Under the pieces are notes generated by a model. That model had not been told where the DNA came from. It ran no database searches and saw only the letters and a list, made by a program, of their open reading frames with translations. A stretch of DNA of 64,000 nucleotides from Cryptomeria japonica. Its lineage: Eukaryota; Streptophyta; Pinopsida; Cupressales; Cupressaceae. The position numbers and the translations under genes were made by a program. The stretch covers positions 334,964,302-335,028,301 of the forward strand of contig NC_081413.1 of NCBI RefSeq assembly GCF_030272615.1, written 5' to 3'. Shown here one piece after another: positions 11,460 to 22,388 of the stretch; the stretch's first letter is position 1, and each line of letters starts with the position of its first letter.

Positions 11460-12350
11460 CCCAAGTAATGTGGAAGGTCAAAAATGAAGGCATTCTCACC
11501 AATTGCACAAAGAATGCTCTGAGGACCATAGCACAAAGACTTAATCATCCAATGTGGCCCCTTCAAATATTCCTTCTAAAGATGCAACCAAACTCTATCA
11601 CCAACCTAGAACATGTGAGGTGTGCAATGAATGTTGTGGTACTCTGTATTCTTATTATTGGCATGTAAGAATCTGCTATACACATTTAATGCACATGTTG
11701 AATGTGTTGCAAAAAAAAATTGTGCCTTGTCAACTCCTCCTTCCCATGCCCACAACACTGATCAAGATGGTATATGGGTGAACACTACTGTAGATACTCG
11801 ATAGATGCACAAGAATGTGGTTGACCACCTTTACTTGGCCATCTGTCTATGGATGGAAGGTTATAGATCAATCCAGTTGTATATCCAACATGGTTCACAA
11901 AGCCTACTAGAAGTGACTAACAAATTGTGTCACGGACAAAAAAATATGGATATTGGTAAGCTGAAATGAACCCAAACATGGATGAAAAAAAAGGCACATA
12001 ACATCCAACATAGAGAGGCTTTCTTTCACGTGATCATGATGGCCATCTTAGAAAACTTGCCTACCATAATAAACATAGCATCATATGGGACTTGGTTGTA
12101 GGTCAAGAAATCAGTGTTGATGGATTCCAAGGTCATGTCAAAATCAAAAAGGGTGCAAAGTCCAAGCTTCCCATTTGCAAACTATGCAATGTTACAAAGA
12201 ATGCAAGACTTTAATATGGCATTTGGTGCCTATGTGCATGTGAGGCCAATACAAATGTTGTTGAAGTGTCTAGCTATTTTAGTAATGATGTCTCGTTGTT
12301 TTGGTGCAGTACACTCCCAACTAAGTATTTGATTTAGCATGTCGTCTAGA
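11460..12350 (-). pseudogene. E0 Ty3/gypsy integrase remnant
   Basis: Reading the minus strand across several frames gives a clear decayed integrase. LYWPHM near 12260 corresponds to the FYWPGM of the H2C2 region. YDAMFIMVGKFSKMA near 12050 fits the core. FHP-stop-TDGQVKVVNHIL near 11815-11862 is the YHPQTDGQTEVVN motif. VGDRVWLHL near 11578-11605 and KGPHWMIKSLCYGP form the C-terminal GPY/F-type module found in chromovirus-like gypsy elements. Frameshifts and stops are frequent, so this is old and inactive. Confidence 0.8.
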
Positions 12351-12529
12351 ACACAACGATGTACAAGCTTGCAAAGAAACTTGCTAGATATGTAGACATT
12401 GCCACCTTGTTTCACTTGTGAAAGCTCAACATAGCTCGACATGAAGTCCAAATATGGTGGGTATAGAGATTGCCAATTAGAGAAATTGTGATTGTTTGTT
12501 TGGCATTGTGATGAGCACATGTACTAGCA

Positions 12530-13330
12530 ACTCGCTAAAGGTAGTCAACTACCTTGTTGTCTTTTCTCTTCCCGTGTTTGATCACCAAATAGAACTATTA
12601 TAGATGTACATCATCCATTTCATATGGCATATGTTTTCAAATTGCTTTGAGTGTGAAAGAACTAGAGAGACTTATGATTAGTATGGATAATCGTCTCCCT
12701 TCCTAGGATGTAGAGATGTCATTGCCCGATGGCTTGCACGATGTCTAACAATTCCTTCCTATATATGTAGTGTTAAACTAGCACTAAAAGTATCAAAATG
12801 AATGTTGCATAAGTAGCACCAAGTGCACTAATGTGTAGCATTGCAAGAAGAAGCATCGCACAAAGGCACTAGTCGAGCTCCTTGAATCTACATTGTTGTG
12901 TAAATGTCCATGAGATGGTATCTTGGTGTCCATGATTTGATTGAGTGACCATGAGATGTGAGAAAAGCCGAGTACAATTCTATGGTATAAGTCAGCAATT
13001 CCAAGGAAGCTACATAGGTCTATCAAAATGCAATGTTGGACAATCTCACATTATCTTGACCTTTTCAAAGTCTATATGCATACAATATTAGTTGATCATG
13101 TAGCAATATAAGATTTATGTGGTTCCAAAAGTTTACTTGTCGAGGTTAGCTTGTAGCTTGTGTTGGTGCAACATATCCAATACACAAATAATCAAAGTAA
13201 AAAATGGCAAAGGAATTACTAGAGGACCAAAGGTTTTCATTAATCAAGAGCATGTGTGTGTTTGAAGCATTGTTTAAGCCAAAGGGAATAACCATCTATT
13301 CATACAATCCTTCCTAAATTTTGAGAGAGG
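12530..13330 (-). pseudogene. E0 reverse transcriptase/RNase H remnant, C-terminal part
   Basis: Minus-strand fragments read EGLYE-stop-MVIPFGLNNAS near 13255-13310 (the GLYEWLVMPFGLCNAPA region), then FAIFYFDYLCIGY where YLDDILI is expected, and DLCSFLGIADLYHRIV near 12960-13020 (the LRSFLGLAGYYRRF connection motif). The upstream half of the same RT lies at 23335-23560 and is separated by the insertion cluster that starts at 13331. Confidence 0.8.
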
Positions 13331-14434
13331 TGTAGTGTCATAAATTTTGCTCCTTTAATTATGAGTCCAATTTCACACTTGGCCTTTATTTTAATTTCCC
13401 TATTCCTCTATGCATTATAGGACCTTTTCTACCATTAAAATAATATTTAATTCAAGAACATGAGTCCTATTATATTTTAAAACTTCAACACTTTCCTATT
13501 TGGGCCCTTATTTTAATCGTGAACTTTCTCCTTGTGGTGTCATAAAATTGTGACCCTAGCAATTTACGACTGCATTAGGGTCCTGTTGACGTGTATTTTA
13601 TACACCATCATACACAGAATAAAATACCAATAGGCATCTTATCCTCTCTTGAGAAAAAGTCTCTAACTGCTGAAGATTCTCATAAAGGATCAGTTAGGAT
13701 GACTCCAAGGTTCTGGTTAGTAGGGTCTCTACGTGTGGACAAGCTTCCAGCGGTATGATGTGATTTGCTGTTTCCTTCAAGGGGTCTTACGCATTCCGAA
13801 AGTTTAAGATTTTACTAAACTAAAGAAACTTTCAAAAAATAACAAAAGAGTAGGGTTTGGAAGAGGTCTAATATAATCTAACCCTAAGAATGACTTCGTG
13901 TGAACAAGACTTGGCAAGATTCAACCAACTTCAATTTTGCCATAAGATAACAACTCAATTGAAATTGATGCGATCTTCTAAGGTAATAAAATGATATTCA
14001 ATACATCAAAGATCAAGGACACTATCACGAAAGTACATATCCAAGATACAATAATGATTGAAGATTAAGGGATTCAAGGTATTCTCCAGTCGACCACGCA
14101 AGGCGTTCCTACAATCAGCAAGAAGCTAGTGGTTTGGATTACGAATCCTACCAAAGATCAAGTCTCACACTATGTCCTTCAAATTAACACACTACTTTGA
14201 TTGAGCATGATTCAAGTAGATTAAACAACCATGAAGATAACCAAGAAAGTTGCAACAAAACACCATAACTTCAATATTTCATTGATTTCAAAGTCATCAT
14301 GTACAACAATTGCTTGAATTCCTTTCCTCAAAACTCAATCTTGCTACAAAATAAAATTGCTTCTAACTTCTAATCTCTCTAATACAACAAACTCTTTGAT
14401 ATCTAACTATTACCAATGAAATGAAAAATGAGGG

Positions 14435-14442
14435 TATAAATA
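14435..14442 (-). promoter_or_regulatory. Possible second TATA-like box in E3
   Basis: The minus strand reads GCTATTTATACCCTC, and the plus strand TATAAATA. If E3 is one LTR, a start here would place ORFs A and B in U3 and leave about 850 bp of R/U5. The position is suggestive only. Confidence 0.3.
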
Positions 14443-14634
14443 GCATCCTCAGTACAATGAAAGGTCCAGATTGAAAGTAGATCAACGGTCAAGATCATGA
14501 CACCTAAACCCTAATTAGGGTTTGTTACAAATGGCCTCCTTTTTACTGAACAATATTAAATGCATAGCCAAATATTAAATTTGGCACAAAAACCTAGGAG
14601 ACATAAACCAATGACAAATAAGATGCCATGTCAT

Positions 14635-16011
14635 CTATAACAACCTTTCATCTAGAATCTTATTTCCTTTCCAATGTTCTTTTTTGGCATATGCAATGAA
14701 TCTTGTCACGATTCCTTCGATTTCTGCAATTGGAATCTCGGGAAGATTCTTCATACTCTCTTCCAAGTGGATGACCTGATCGAATGCATCTAGAAGAGCT
14801 GCGTCCCAAGTAGATTCAAGTTCCTTCGTTCTTTCAATCAGGAGCATGGTGGCAAACATTTGATCATATTGCTCGTCTGTAACATTTGCGTCTTTGCAAA
14901 AGATGACCTTGATTCTATCCTCTAATTCCTGCATATCCACATCTATCTCGACTTCGATCCTTCTGCCAAGAATTGTACGAAGTACCTCAAATACTCTGTC
15001 CTGGATCGGATTGATCACCTCCTCAACTTGGCTACATCTTGTACTAATGTTCTCAAAGAAAACACTCTTCATATGGAGTAAGGTTGACCACTGAAACAAA
15101 CTGTGAGACCCTCCATCCAAGATCTTCTCTTGAGCTAAGACCTTCCTTGATGTATGTCTAATTACTTTCAAGACAGGAATGATAACATCTTTGGTATGAG
15201 CAAATGCGGCTACCGTTATCATCAAATTGTGGATTATCTCAAGAACCTGGATAGCTTGGTGAATAATCTTCATCATCCTTGTTACAAATTCTATGGCCAC
15301 TGTGTGAGATTTATCCATCCAAATACTTGTACGCTGGACCATATTCCTGAATCTTTCTGCCTCATTGATTGATTGAAGTGGAAGTGCTTGCACTGGTGAT
15401 CTAGCTGGATCCTGACGTCCCAAAGGTTCATTGATGTGACTGAAATAAGTCCTCCATGCACCTCTCTCTCTCTCAAGCTTTCTGTTCTTCTCCATTTCTT
15501 CTCTAAGCTTGTCTTTCAATGCCTCAAATGAGTCGGTAGCATCGTCCAATGTCTGCTCTGCTGTGGATGGTCCTAGCTCAAATGTCTGTATATCATATTC
15601 CTCTGCTAGGATCTCACCTTCATATTTGTCTACTGCCGGTGTAGCTATCTGCAGTTTTCTGGATCCAGTCTCATCTCGAATCATCTTGGACATCATGGTA
15701 GCCTTCCTCTTTTCTGTTACTTCGTGTGAACGTCCAACAAGGCTCTCTAAATCAATTGCACTGTCCTCGTCCTCTACTACGATCACCTTGGTTTTTCTTT
15801 CCTTCAACCAATCTGGAATAATCGATCTTGTTTCTTGAACTTGTATTTCTTTATGCACTATTTCTTCTTCTCTGGGAGGAGATGTCATCGCATTGTCTTC
15901 TTTATCTTCATCTAACTCATAATCCTGGAGAGATCCATCTGGTGACCCTTGCTGTGCCTGTCCTTCTTCCTGCCTATCGTTCTGCACCATAGACTCCATG
16001 GATTCTTCCAC
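14635..16011 (-). CDS. E3 ORF B, acidic/charged accessory protein, 458 aa
   Basis: Function unknown. The N-terminal third is highly acidic (LDEDKEDNAMTSPPREEE). A charged helical stretch around 160-195 reads KLREEMEKNRKLERERGAW. The remainder is predicted-looking helix without Cys/His clusters or a catalytic motif I recognise. The first 100 bp overlap the end of ORF A in another frame. The frame upstream of its ATG stays open over a Lys/Arg/Ser-rich linker, so A and B may once have been a single chain of about 1,080 residues, separated by a frameshift near 16020-16250. The long open frame inside old nested DNA suggests E3 is younger than its hosts. Confidence 0.7.
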   Translation of the reverse strand: MEESMESMVQNDRQEEGQAQQGSPDGSLQDYELDEDKEDNAMTSPPREEEIVHKEIQVQETRSIIPDWLKERKTKVIVVEDEDSAIDLESLVGRSHEVTEKRKATMMSKMIRDETGSRKLQIATPAVDKYEGEILAEEYDIQTFELGPSTAEQTLDDATDSFEALKDKLREEMEKNRKLERERGAWRTYFSHINEPLGRQDPARSPVQALPLQSINEAERFRNMVQRTSIWMDKSHTVAIEFVTRMMKIIHQAIQVLEIIHNLMITVAAFAHTKDVIIPVLKVIRHTSRKVLAQEKILDGGSHSLFQWSTLLHMKSVFFENISTRCSQVEEVINPIQDRVFEVLRTILGRRIEVEIDVDMQELEDRIKVIFCKDANVTDEQYDQMFATMLLIERTKELESTWDAALLDAFDQVIHLEESMKNLPEIPIAEIEGIVTRFIAYAKKEHWKGNKILDERLL

Positions 16012-17855
16012 TTGAAGTGTCCTCTTTTCTGGTCTAGAAGATGTACCGAATGATCGATCTTTGTTAGCACCCTGCTTCCTTTTGGAAGATTCCTTCTTTT
16101 CTGATCTTTCTTTCCTCTTCGAACCTCTTGGATGGAGATTCCCTCACTGGCACATCGAAGGTTACCTTCACCTGAATTTCTAGGATTAGGATTGCCTTCA
16201 CTCACACTAGCTCCACCTTCGGCAGGTTTCTCTTCCAAAGTGAAAGTCATAGCTATGCCTTGTTCTCTCAACTTCTGATGCTGTACGTCAACCCATCTGC
16301 GAGTACAAGACAAGACTGGTGCCATCAAAAAATCTAGATCCACGACCTCGGGCTCATTCCAATCTAACCTTACTGATTTGCTTTCTCGATCATAGGATGA
16401 CTGGATATGCCTGCCACTGTCCTGAGCTTGGTCGGCCACTCTGTAAATCCTGCATTTCCTGATGAAATCCAAAGGCAATCTAGAATGCATTTTTCGTTTC
16501 ACTTCAAGATCATCTAAGAGATTCATCATAAAATCTTCAATTTGGTATTCATGTTTAAACTTCCTGCCGACTGTCTCCTCTAAATGTCCATGCGGATCGA
16601 AGCTTTCTCTCAAAGCAAAAGATGAAAAAGAATACAAGGCTAACTCCTTCTCTGCGTCATCCATAGCTAAAGCATTAGGACATACCTCAACTGAATTGCC
16701 CAAAATGATAGGTACTGGAACTCCATTCTGATGTCTGTGTCTGAATGCCTTCGCATACGCTGCCAACTGTCTTGTTACTTCAAGTAACACAATTCTGTCT
16801 GTCGGATATCTCGGCAACATGTATGGAGGTAAAGGACATCCATGCACTCTAATATAAGTGAACTTCGGAAACTGAATAAACCAAGCACCGTACCTCTTCA
16901 CCAATTCCTGTGCATCTTGAGATAATCTGTTGTGAATCCCACCTTGCAACGTCCTTGTGATGTTCATCGTGAAGGTATCATTAACTAGCTTGTAGTTGCT
17001 TCCTGGCGGATGATGCAAGTAGACATAGGAATCACAAGCTCTGACCTCGCCGGGTCCTCTTCCAATCACTCCTCTGTGAGGTAGTCTTGCGTACTCAACA
17101 CTCCTGATCAAGGCATAGATGACGTATGAACTCATGTGGAAGGACTTAGTAGCCTTGAGTCTCCTCAACTGTACGTCTAGGCAATGGCTAATCATCCTAG
17201 CCCAATGTATCGTACCTTTCCCTTGAACTATCACCTGGATGAAGTAGAACATCCACTTCTCAAAATAGAAGGCGTGAGGGGCTCCTGTAACTCGGTTGAG
17301 CATGGTAATCAAATCTCTGTACTCCTCTTGGAAATCAATCCTATGCGGTGTATTCGGGATCTTGCTCAGACGGGGACGACTCTTGAGTAGCCAGTTCTTG
17401 TTAATTATGCTTAGACAAGCATCTGGATCATCTTCGTACATTGATCTGGCTCCTTCTATGCTCTTATATATCATGTCCCTATGCTCTGGAAGATGGAAAG
17501 CTTCACTTATAGCTTCCTCTGAAAGGTACGCCAAAGTGTTTCCCTCATTGGACACGATCGTTCTGGACTGTGGATCATAGTGACGAGCACACTCGATCAT
17601 CAACTCATGGCACTGAACAGCTGGAGGAAAGCCGGCCGCCTTAATGATGCCACTCTCGATTATTCTCCGGGCGACAGGTGATGGCTTGCCAATATAAGGG
17701 ACCTCTCGAAACTTCTTCGTGCTGAAGTTGCCTAAGTTAGTATCTCCAATGTTGCTCCACTTCGACACGATCTTGGTCTCCACTTCTTCGGTCTTCTGAT
17801 CTTCTTTCATGAGAGTTGAACGACTGGTGGATGCTCCCGCCTTCGGGGTCGCCAT
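15912..17855 (-). CDS. E3 ORF A, large helical protein, 647 aa
   Basis: Function unknown. I place the start at the ATG of MATPKAGAS, 13 codons inside the longest frame, because it follows a leader ending TTGTGTAGGT. Residues of about 50-480 look like one globular, mostly helical domain: YLSEEAISEAFHLPEHRD, then FYFEKWMFYFIQVIVQG, and HMSSYVIYALIRSVEYARL. The word 'I-x-E-A-F-x-L-P' recalls the fold of plant transposon-associated and Athila ORF1-type proteins, but I cannot claim homology. There is no gag zinc knuckle and no protease, RT or integrase motif. The C-terminus is Lys/Arg-rich and runs into ORF B in another frame. A comparable helical domain is seen downstream of the LINE at 57494-61686. 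Confidence 0.7.
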   Translation of the reverse strand: MATPKAGASTSRSTLMKEDQKTEEVETKIVSKWSNIGDTNLGNFSTKKFREVPYIGKPSPVARRIIESGIIKAAGFPPAVQCHELMIECARHYDPQSRTIVSNEGNTLAYLSEEAISEAFHLPEHRDMIYKSIEGARSMYEDDPDACLSIINKNWLLKSRPRLSKIPNTPHRIDFQEEYRDLITMLNRVTGAPHAFYFEKWMFYFIQVIVQGKGTIHWARMISHCLDVQLRRLKATKSFHMSSYVIYALIRSVEYARLPHRGVIGRGPGEVRACDSYVYLHHPPGSNYKLVNDTFTMNITRTLQGGIHNRLSQDAQELVKRYGAWFIQFPKFTYIRVHGCPLPPYMLPRYPTDRIVLLEVTRQLAAYAKAFRHRHQNGVPVPIILGNSVEVCPNALAMDDAEKELALYSFSSFALRESFDPHGHLEETVGRKFKHEYQIEDFMMNLLDDLEVKRKMHSRLPLDFIRKCRIYRVADQAQDSGRHIQSSYDRESKSVRLDWNEPEVVDLDFLMAPVLSCTRRWVDVQHQKLREQGIAMTFTLEEKPAEGGASVSEGNPNPRNSGEGNLRCASEGISIQEVRRGKKDQKRRNLPKGSRVLTKIDHSVHLLDQKRGHFKWKNPWSLWCRTIGRKKDRHSKGHQMDLSRIMS

Positions 17856-18386
17856 ACCTACACAACATTTCAAAATGAGAACTAGATTTTGCAATAAATA
17901 ACTAGATTAGAGAGTATTTTTAGGAAACCTCATGATAAGTCTTAGAGTTATCATTTCCTAAAAAACGATTGAGCTAGGAATTCAAAATTCAAAATTCAAA
18001 ATTTAGGCTATGACGATTAACGAACAAAACTAAAACAATAAAACAAAATCGCCATACCTCAACAGAGAGCTAACTCTAGAATGCAAAATGAATAAAATTC
18101 GCCTAGGCAAAATTGACGTTAGATAGCTTTGATGTGATCTTCAAACAACGTTCCTCTTATCAACTTCGCCACCCTTCAAGTCTTTGACGTACTCTCTAAT
18201 GCCTTGGCAAATTCGCCACCTTTGGTATGTCCTTGACGTGATCTCCTTTAAATGATCGATCCTTTATCAATTCGCTCAAGTGAAAACCAAGTTCGCACCC
18301 CTCAAACACAATTCGCACTTTCTCCTTCAAGATCGCATGCAAGAGATGATAAATGATGATGTGAAAATGACAATTTGCACCCCTCC
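17856..18386 (-). other. E3 leader between TATA-like box and ORF A
   Basis: About 530 bp without a conserved ORF. Direct short repeats AAATTTTGAATTTTGAATT lie near 17985-18003. It ends with a pyrimidine-poor TTGTGTAG just before the ORF A start codon, which may be a splice acceptor. Confidence 0.4.
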
Positions 18387-18393
18387 TTTATAG
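18387..18393 (-). promoter_or_regulatory. TATA-like box upstream of E3 ORF A
   Basis: The minus strand reads GCGCTATAAAGGAGGGG. It lies between the hairpin array and the leader of ORF A, which fits a core promoter driving both ORFs. Confidence 0.5.
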
Positions 18394-18720
18394 CGCTCAC
18401 ACCTTTTCACCTCCATATAGGCCGACTTTCATAATATATAGGTAATTAAAACGATTTTTTAATAAATAACAAGGCCGACTCTCACAAACCAAGCGCTCCT
18501 TTTGATTTTTTTATTAAATTAATAATTAATTATTAAATGCCTTTATTATTTAAATTGTCAAATTCGATTTTTATAAAAGCAAAATAATTAATAAATATTA
18601 GGCGCAAATTTTAAATGCCATTTTTAATTAAATTTTCAATCCATCGATTTTAGCATTTAAAATAAATTTAAAGAAATGTGTTTGAGTGCCAAATTTTGAA
18701 GATGAAAATTACGTACCTCA

Positions 18721-20490
18721 TCGCCCTGGTCCCTGACTGAGGGACAGGAGCGATCCATCAACCTTGTCTCGATACTTGCACATTTAACGTTCAAAGTCTT
18801 GATCTCCACGTTGATTTTGTCATTTTCGCTAGGTCCTTCGAACTTGAATGTCTTGCTTGTGCGAATGAATGCATCTCATGACCATTATCGCCCTGGTCCC
18901 TTGGAGAGGGACAGGAGTGATCCCCATTCTTTACGTGAGATTCTTCGTTCTTGGTTTTGATTCCTTGTTCATTACCTTTCAAAAGACGTTTCAAACCCTT
19001 TGCAACCTATTTTGTCATGATCTTCGAAGGATAACGAGTGCTTGAGCAAATATCGCCCTGGTCCCTTGGAGAGGGACAGGAGCGATCCTGGTATTTTCTC
19101 CTTGACCTTGCATCTTTGATCTCAAATCTTCATTGTAAGGCGAAAAACAACATTGTTTCTTTACCCCACGCTTGTTTTTCTTGAATTCTATAAGGCATTT
19201 AGGAGTTTGGAAGGATCATCGCCCTTGTCCCTTGGAGAGGGACAGGAGCGATCCATGTGTTCTAGCCAAAATGCGTCATCTTTCATCCTTGGTTCCTCGT
19301 TCATTGCCTCTTAAAGGACGTCCTTGATCTTGTATAAACTTGCCTTGACATTCATTTGAAGGAAAATGAAGGATCCTATGCAAATCGCTCTGGTCCCTTC
19401 CTGAGGGACAGGAGCGATATAGCCTCTTTGTTCAATTTGATGATCATTTAACGTTTCACCCTTTTGCATATCACCTTGTTATGATGCCTTAGACCCTGTG
19501 TGATCCGCAAAAACCTTGACCTCACGTGATTTTTGAGAGATTTAGCCAATATGATTAATATCGCTCTGGTCCCTTCCTGAGGGACAAGAGCGAACTGGGA
19601 TATTATAGTGCAAATCTTTCAATGTTGGCGACCTTTGATGTTTTGTGCTTGATGAAGATGCTTCGAAACGTCCTTGCCACCTTGTTCTTCGTCTTGGAGT
19701 ATCTTGAACTTGGAGGAAAAGGCATCATAGTCATTATATCGCCCTGGTCCCTTGGAGAGGGACAGGAGCGATCTTGCTCTTGTGGGCTTCATCTCACTTT
19801 ATCATCTTCGAAAATTATCTTCAACGGATCCGTTGTACCTCCTTTCATTCATCCATGCCTTGGGATTGATTGTAACTTAGCAAGAAATTTGTCTTCAACA
19901 AAAATCGCTCTGGTCCCTGCCTGAGGGACAGGAGCGAACTTAGGCATTTAAGTCCCTTGTTGACGTTTCATAATCTTCAATTTATCTTCAACGGGTTCAA
20001 CTCACCTCCTTTCTTGCCTTCAAACTTATAACTTGCTTGATTTTTGCCCGAATTTTGCCTTATGAAGAACTTCGCTCTGGTCCCTGGGAGAGGGACGGGA
20101 GCTACAAAGAATTTCGCCCTGGTCCCTGACTGAGGGACAGGAGCGATTTTGGCATCTTGGGTCATTCTCCTTCACGACGGCATTTCCAATTATATTCATT
20201 TGGCAAAACACATCTCCTTGGATCTCTTCAAATCGTCAAGTCGTCAAAATCCTGCAAGGATGAAGCAATATTTGATTTGTAGCTCCGGTCCTTCACTGAG
20301 GGACAGGAGCGATTTTGCTCCTACAGGCATTTCCGTGTTCGTGAAATTCTTCAATTTATATTCAACGGAAAGATCACGCCCTTTTTCATCACTTGCAATT
20401 CGAAATTCATCTTGACTCTGCAGGGACAGTAAGATATTTGAAAACGAGCTCTGGTCCTTCACTGAGGGACAGGAGCGATTTTTGCTCCTA
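18721..20490 (-). repeat. Twelve-copy hairpin array at about 166-bp spacing in E3
   Basis: Copies of a core of about 34 bp (ATCGCYCTGGTCCC, short loop, GGGACAGGAGCGAT) start at 18721, 18887, 19052, 19218, 19384, 19560, 19738, 19904, 20071, 20113, 20281 and 20446. Ten of the eleven steps are 165-178 bp; one is 42. The core is an imperfect inverted repeat of about 12 of 14 pairs. The roughly 130 bp between cores has diverged strongly but keeps weak order (for example CTTGGTT, TTCATT, GACGT in units 2 and 4), so this is a decayed tandem array whose hairpin has been conserved or homogenised. Confidence 0.9.
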
Positions 20491-20935
20491 CAGGCCAAAA
20501 TGTTAAGATTTTACACATTTAATCAATTCACGAGGCAAAAACAAATCATTCCCAATGCCTGGGATCAAAAATCAAAAAAGTCAAAATTTGGTCAAAAAAA
20601 AAAAAAAAACTCAATTGGACAAAAATTCACATTTCATCATCAACACTTAGACAAATTTAAGCTCTGCACTCAAAAATTGCAATTGAAAATAGACCAATCT
20701 GGCGAATTCATTGCATTCAAAATTTGCATTCTACAAAAGAAGCTCAAAAGCTCTCAAAACTGACTGGATTCTGGCCTGAAAAGACGGCAATTAAAACCCT
20801 AAGACTTGACCCTAAATCCAGACAATTGACAAACTAACAAAACCCTAAAAAAAACGAAGCGAAAGGCGAGCGAAAAACGAGCAAAAAGAGGGGGTCCCCA
20901 TTTCAAATGGGGCGATGTGTGAAATGGTCACAACA
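20491..20935 (-). other. E3 terminal segment
   Basis: AT-rich sequence with an A-run at 20586-20600 and telomere-like AAACCCTAA words, ending in the palindromic GGGGTCCCCATTTCAAATGGGGCGATG near 20891-20916 (GTCCCCATTT / AAATGGGG). Read on the minus strand this is the start of the unit, TGTTGTGACC. Confidence 0.6.
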
Positions 20936-22098
20936 GGTCCTCACGCATGCGAACTCGAATCCTCTAGCCTGATCGGAGACCGGAGAGTGCTCAGCTAGCG
21001 AAAATAGTTTCTTCCTTGGCCTCCGCATCACTCTATCCGCACTCTGCCCTGGAGAAAGGGGTAGGACAGGGGCGTGGTGCCACTGTCCTCCCTTGGACAG
21101 CGGCGTGGCGCCCCTGTCCCTGCCCTATTTTGGAGCAGGACCTTTCTAGAGCATGCACTGTGGGTTGTGCAGTGAGCGAGAAATCTCCCCGATGTCGGCC
21201 CTTGACGAAATTCAAATCCTTCAAACATGTATTTAAGGGGGCATTCGCTCTCTCATTTGATAAGTTCAATAGGTGGAATTTCAATAAGGTCACAAGCGAT
21301 CAAGAGCATTCAAGCATTCAAGCATTCTTTTCCAGCATTGAGCATTCTCAAGTCTCCCTTCAAGGCTAGGTGTTGCATTCAAGTCAAGGATTCAACCATT
21401 GAAGAGGAGATTGATTCCAACATACAATTCCACACAAACATTTCTATCAACATTGCTACTACAACCTCCCTTGAGGTGATTTACAATTCAGTCTTTCATT
21501 TACATCTTACTTGCAAATACTTTCTTTCATTACTTGGTTAATTCCAAAACTGGGGTTTGACCTAAAGGCAAACCCCTAATCCCAACACATTTCCCTCTCT
21601 TTTCTGTGTGTAGGTTGCAAGTGCGCAACTATACTTTCGGATTTGGACTTCATTTGCAGAGGCGGAAAAACTCTTTTCGTTTTGCGGATTTTTCGGAGGA
21701 CCGTGTACATTCCCGCCACGGTCTAGACAACTTTTCGTCAAATTTGCAGGGCGACTTCATCTCAACATTTCACTGCCAAATCCAGGTGCATAGCTTCATC
21801 CCATATTCAAACCTCAAGTTATAATCGATTCTTTGTCACTTTTGCACTACATAATTCAATCAATTTCCTTTCCAAATCAAACAAAGGAATAAGGGGATCA
21901 TCATAACATTCTTAATTCATTCAGAATTCAATCTATCATCTTTGTTAGGAGATTGAATCTAGTGAATTTCCCCTTATCTTCCTAATGTAATGGTGATAAG
22001 TGCTTGAAGGATAATCAATAGTGAAACTCTCATCTCTCTTTGAGGGAAAGGGTTAGTTTTCCTCTTGATCTATCACTCATCATTTTCCCACCATTACA
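20936..22098 (+). repeat. E2 LTR, right part with GC-rich palindromes
   Basis: It resumes E2 after the target duplication GGTCC. Near 21048-21125 it carries CTGCCCTGG, TAGGACAGGGGCGTGGTGCC, CTGTCCTCCCTTGGACAG and GCGTGGCGCCCCTGTCC, that is, inverted repeats of the same flavour as the E1 and E3 arrays. Downstream it follows the E1 U5 sequence, including CGGATTTTTCGGAGGACCG near 21683. Confidence 0.8.
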
Positions 22099-22388
22099 CT
22101 CCTATTTCATTTTAAGCTTATATGGATCTTATCTCATTTTAAAGTTATATGCACCTTTTCCCCCACTTAAATATTCCCATTTTTCATATATTTTACAAAT
22201 CTGGTATCAGGTCCCTATTATCTCGCGATCCTTAAAATTTGGGACTATTTTGTTGGGACACTAGGTGACACTTTTTGGCTGAAATTTCGGGAGAATAAAG
22301 TGTCGGTCATGCCATTTCCATATCTATCCTTGATGTGAAAAAATGATTGTTTTAAGTCAGCCAAAAGGTGAATTTACCTTGAGAAACC

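Larger units (their letters stand above)
13584..20935 (-). mobile_element. E3: 7.35-kb TG...CA unit nested in E2, giant solo LTR candidate
   Basis: The ends are TGTTGACGTG (left) and GGTCACAACA (right), forming the short terminal inverted repeat TGTTG/CAACA usual for LTRs. A perfect 5-bp target duplication, GGTCC, lies at 13579-13583 and 20936-20940. I find no direct repeat of either end inside the unit, so there is no LTR pair and no gag or pol. Read on the minus strand the order is hairpin array (20490-18721), TATA-like box (18393), leader, ORF A, ORF B, a second TATA-like region (about 14440), and an end of about 850 bp. The simplest reading is a very long solo LTR with coding capacity. 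A rearranged non-autonomous element is the alternative. Confidence 0.75.
13533..22098 (+). mobile_element. E2: solo LTR nested in Ea
   Basis: It begins TGTGGTGTCATAAAATTGTG and ends CACCATTACA, flanked by perfect CTCCT at 13528-13532 and 22099-22103. Its own LTR sequence is 13533-13583 plus 20941-22098, about 1.2 kb. From about 21300 it matches the E1 LTR in order: CAAGCATTC repeats, AAGTCAAGGATTCAACC, GGGGTTTGACCTAAAGGC, CGGATTTTTCGGAGGACCG. It is therefore a sister family of E1. No coding region of its own is seen. Confidence 0.85.

Noticed and set aside
12230-12520. A 96-codon ORF as a new gene
   Set aside because: It lies across the decayed E0 integrase on the same strand and is a frame fragment of it.
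14505-14525. Telomere-like AAACCCTAATTAGGGTTT
   Set aside because: Only isolated words, common in plant promoters and LTRs; no tandem telomeric array here or at 20775-20850.
20583-20602. Poly(A) run as a retroposon tail
   Set aside because: No target duplication or element body next to it; it is an A-run within E3.
22202-22218. TGGTATCAGGTCCC as a primer-binding site after an E2 LTR ending at 22197
   Set aside because: E2 ends earlier, at 22098, followed by the perfect target duplication CTCCT; this word then lies inside the resumed Ea LTR.
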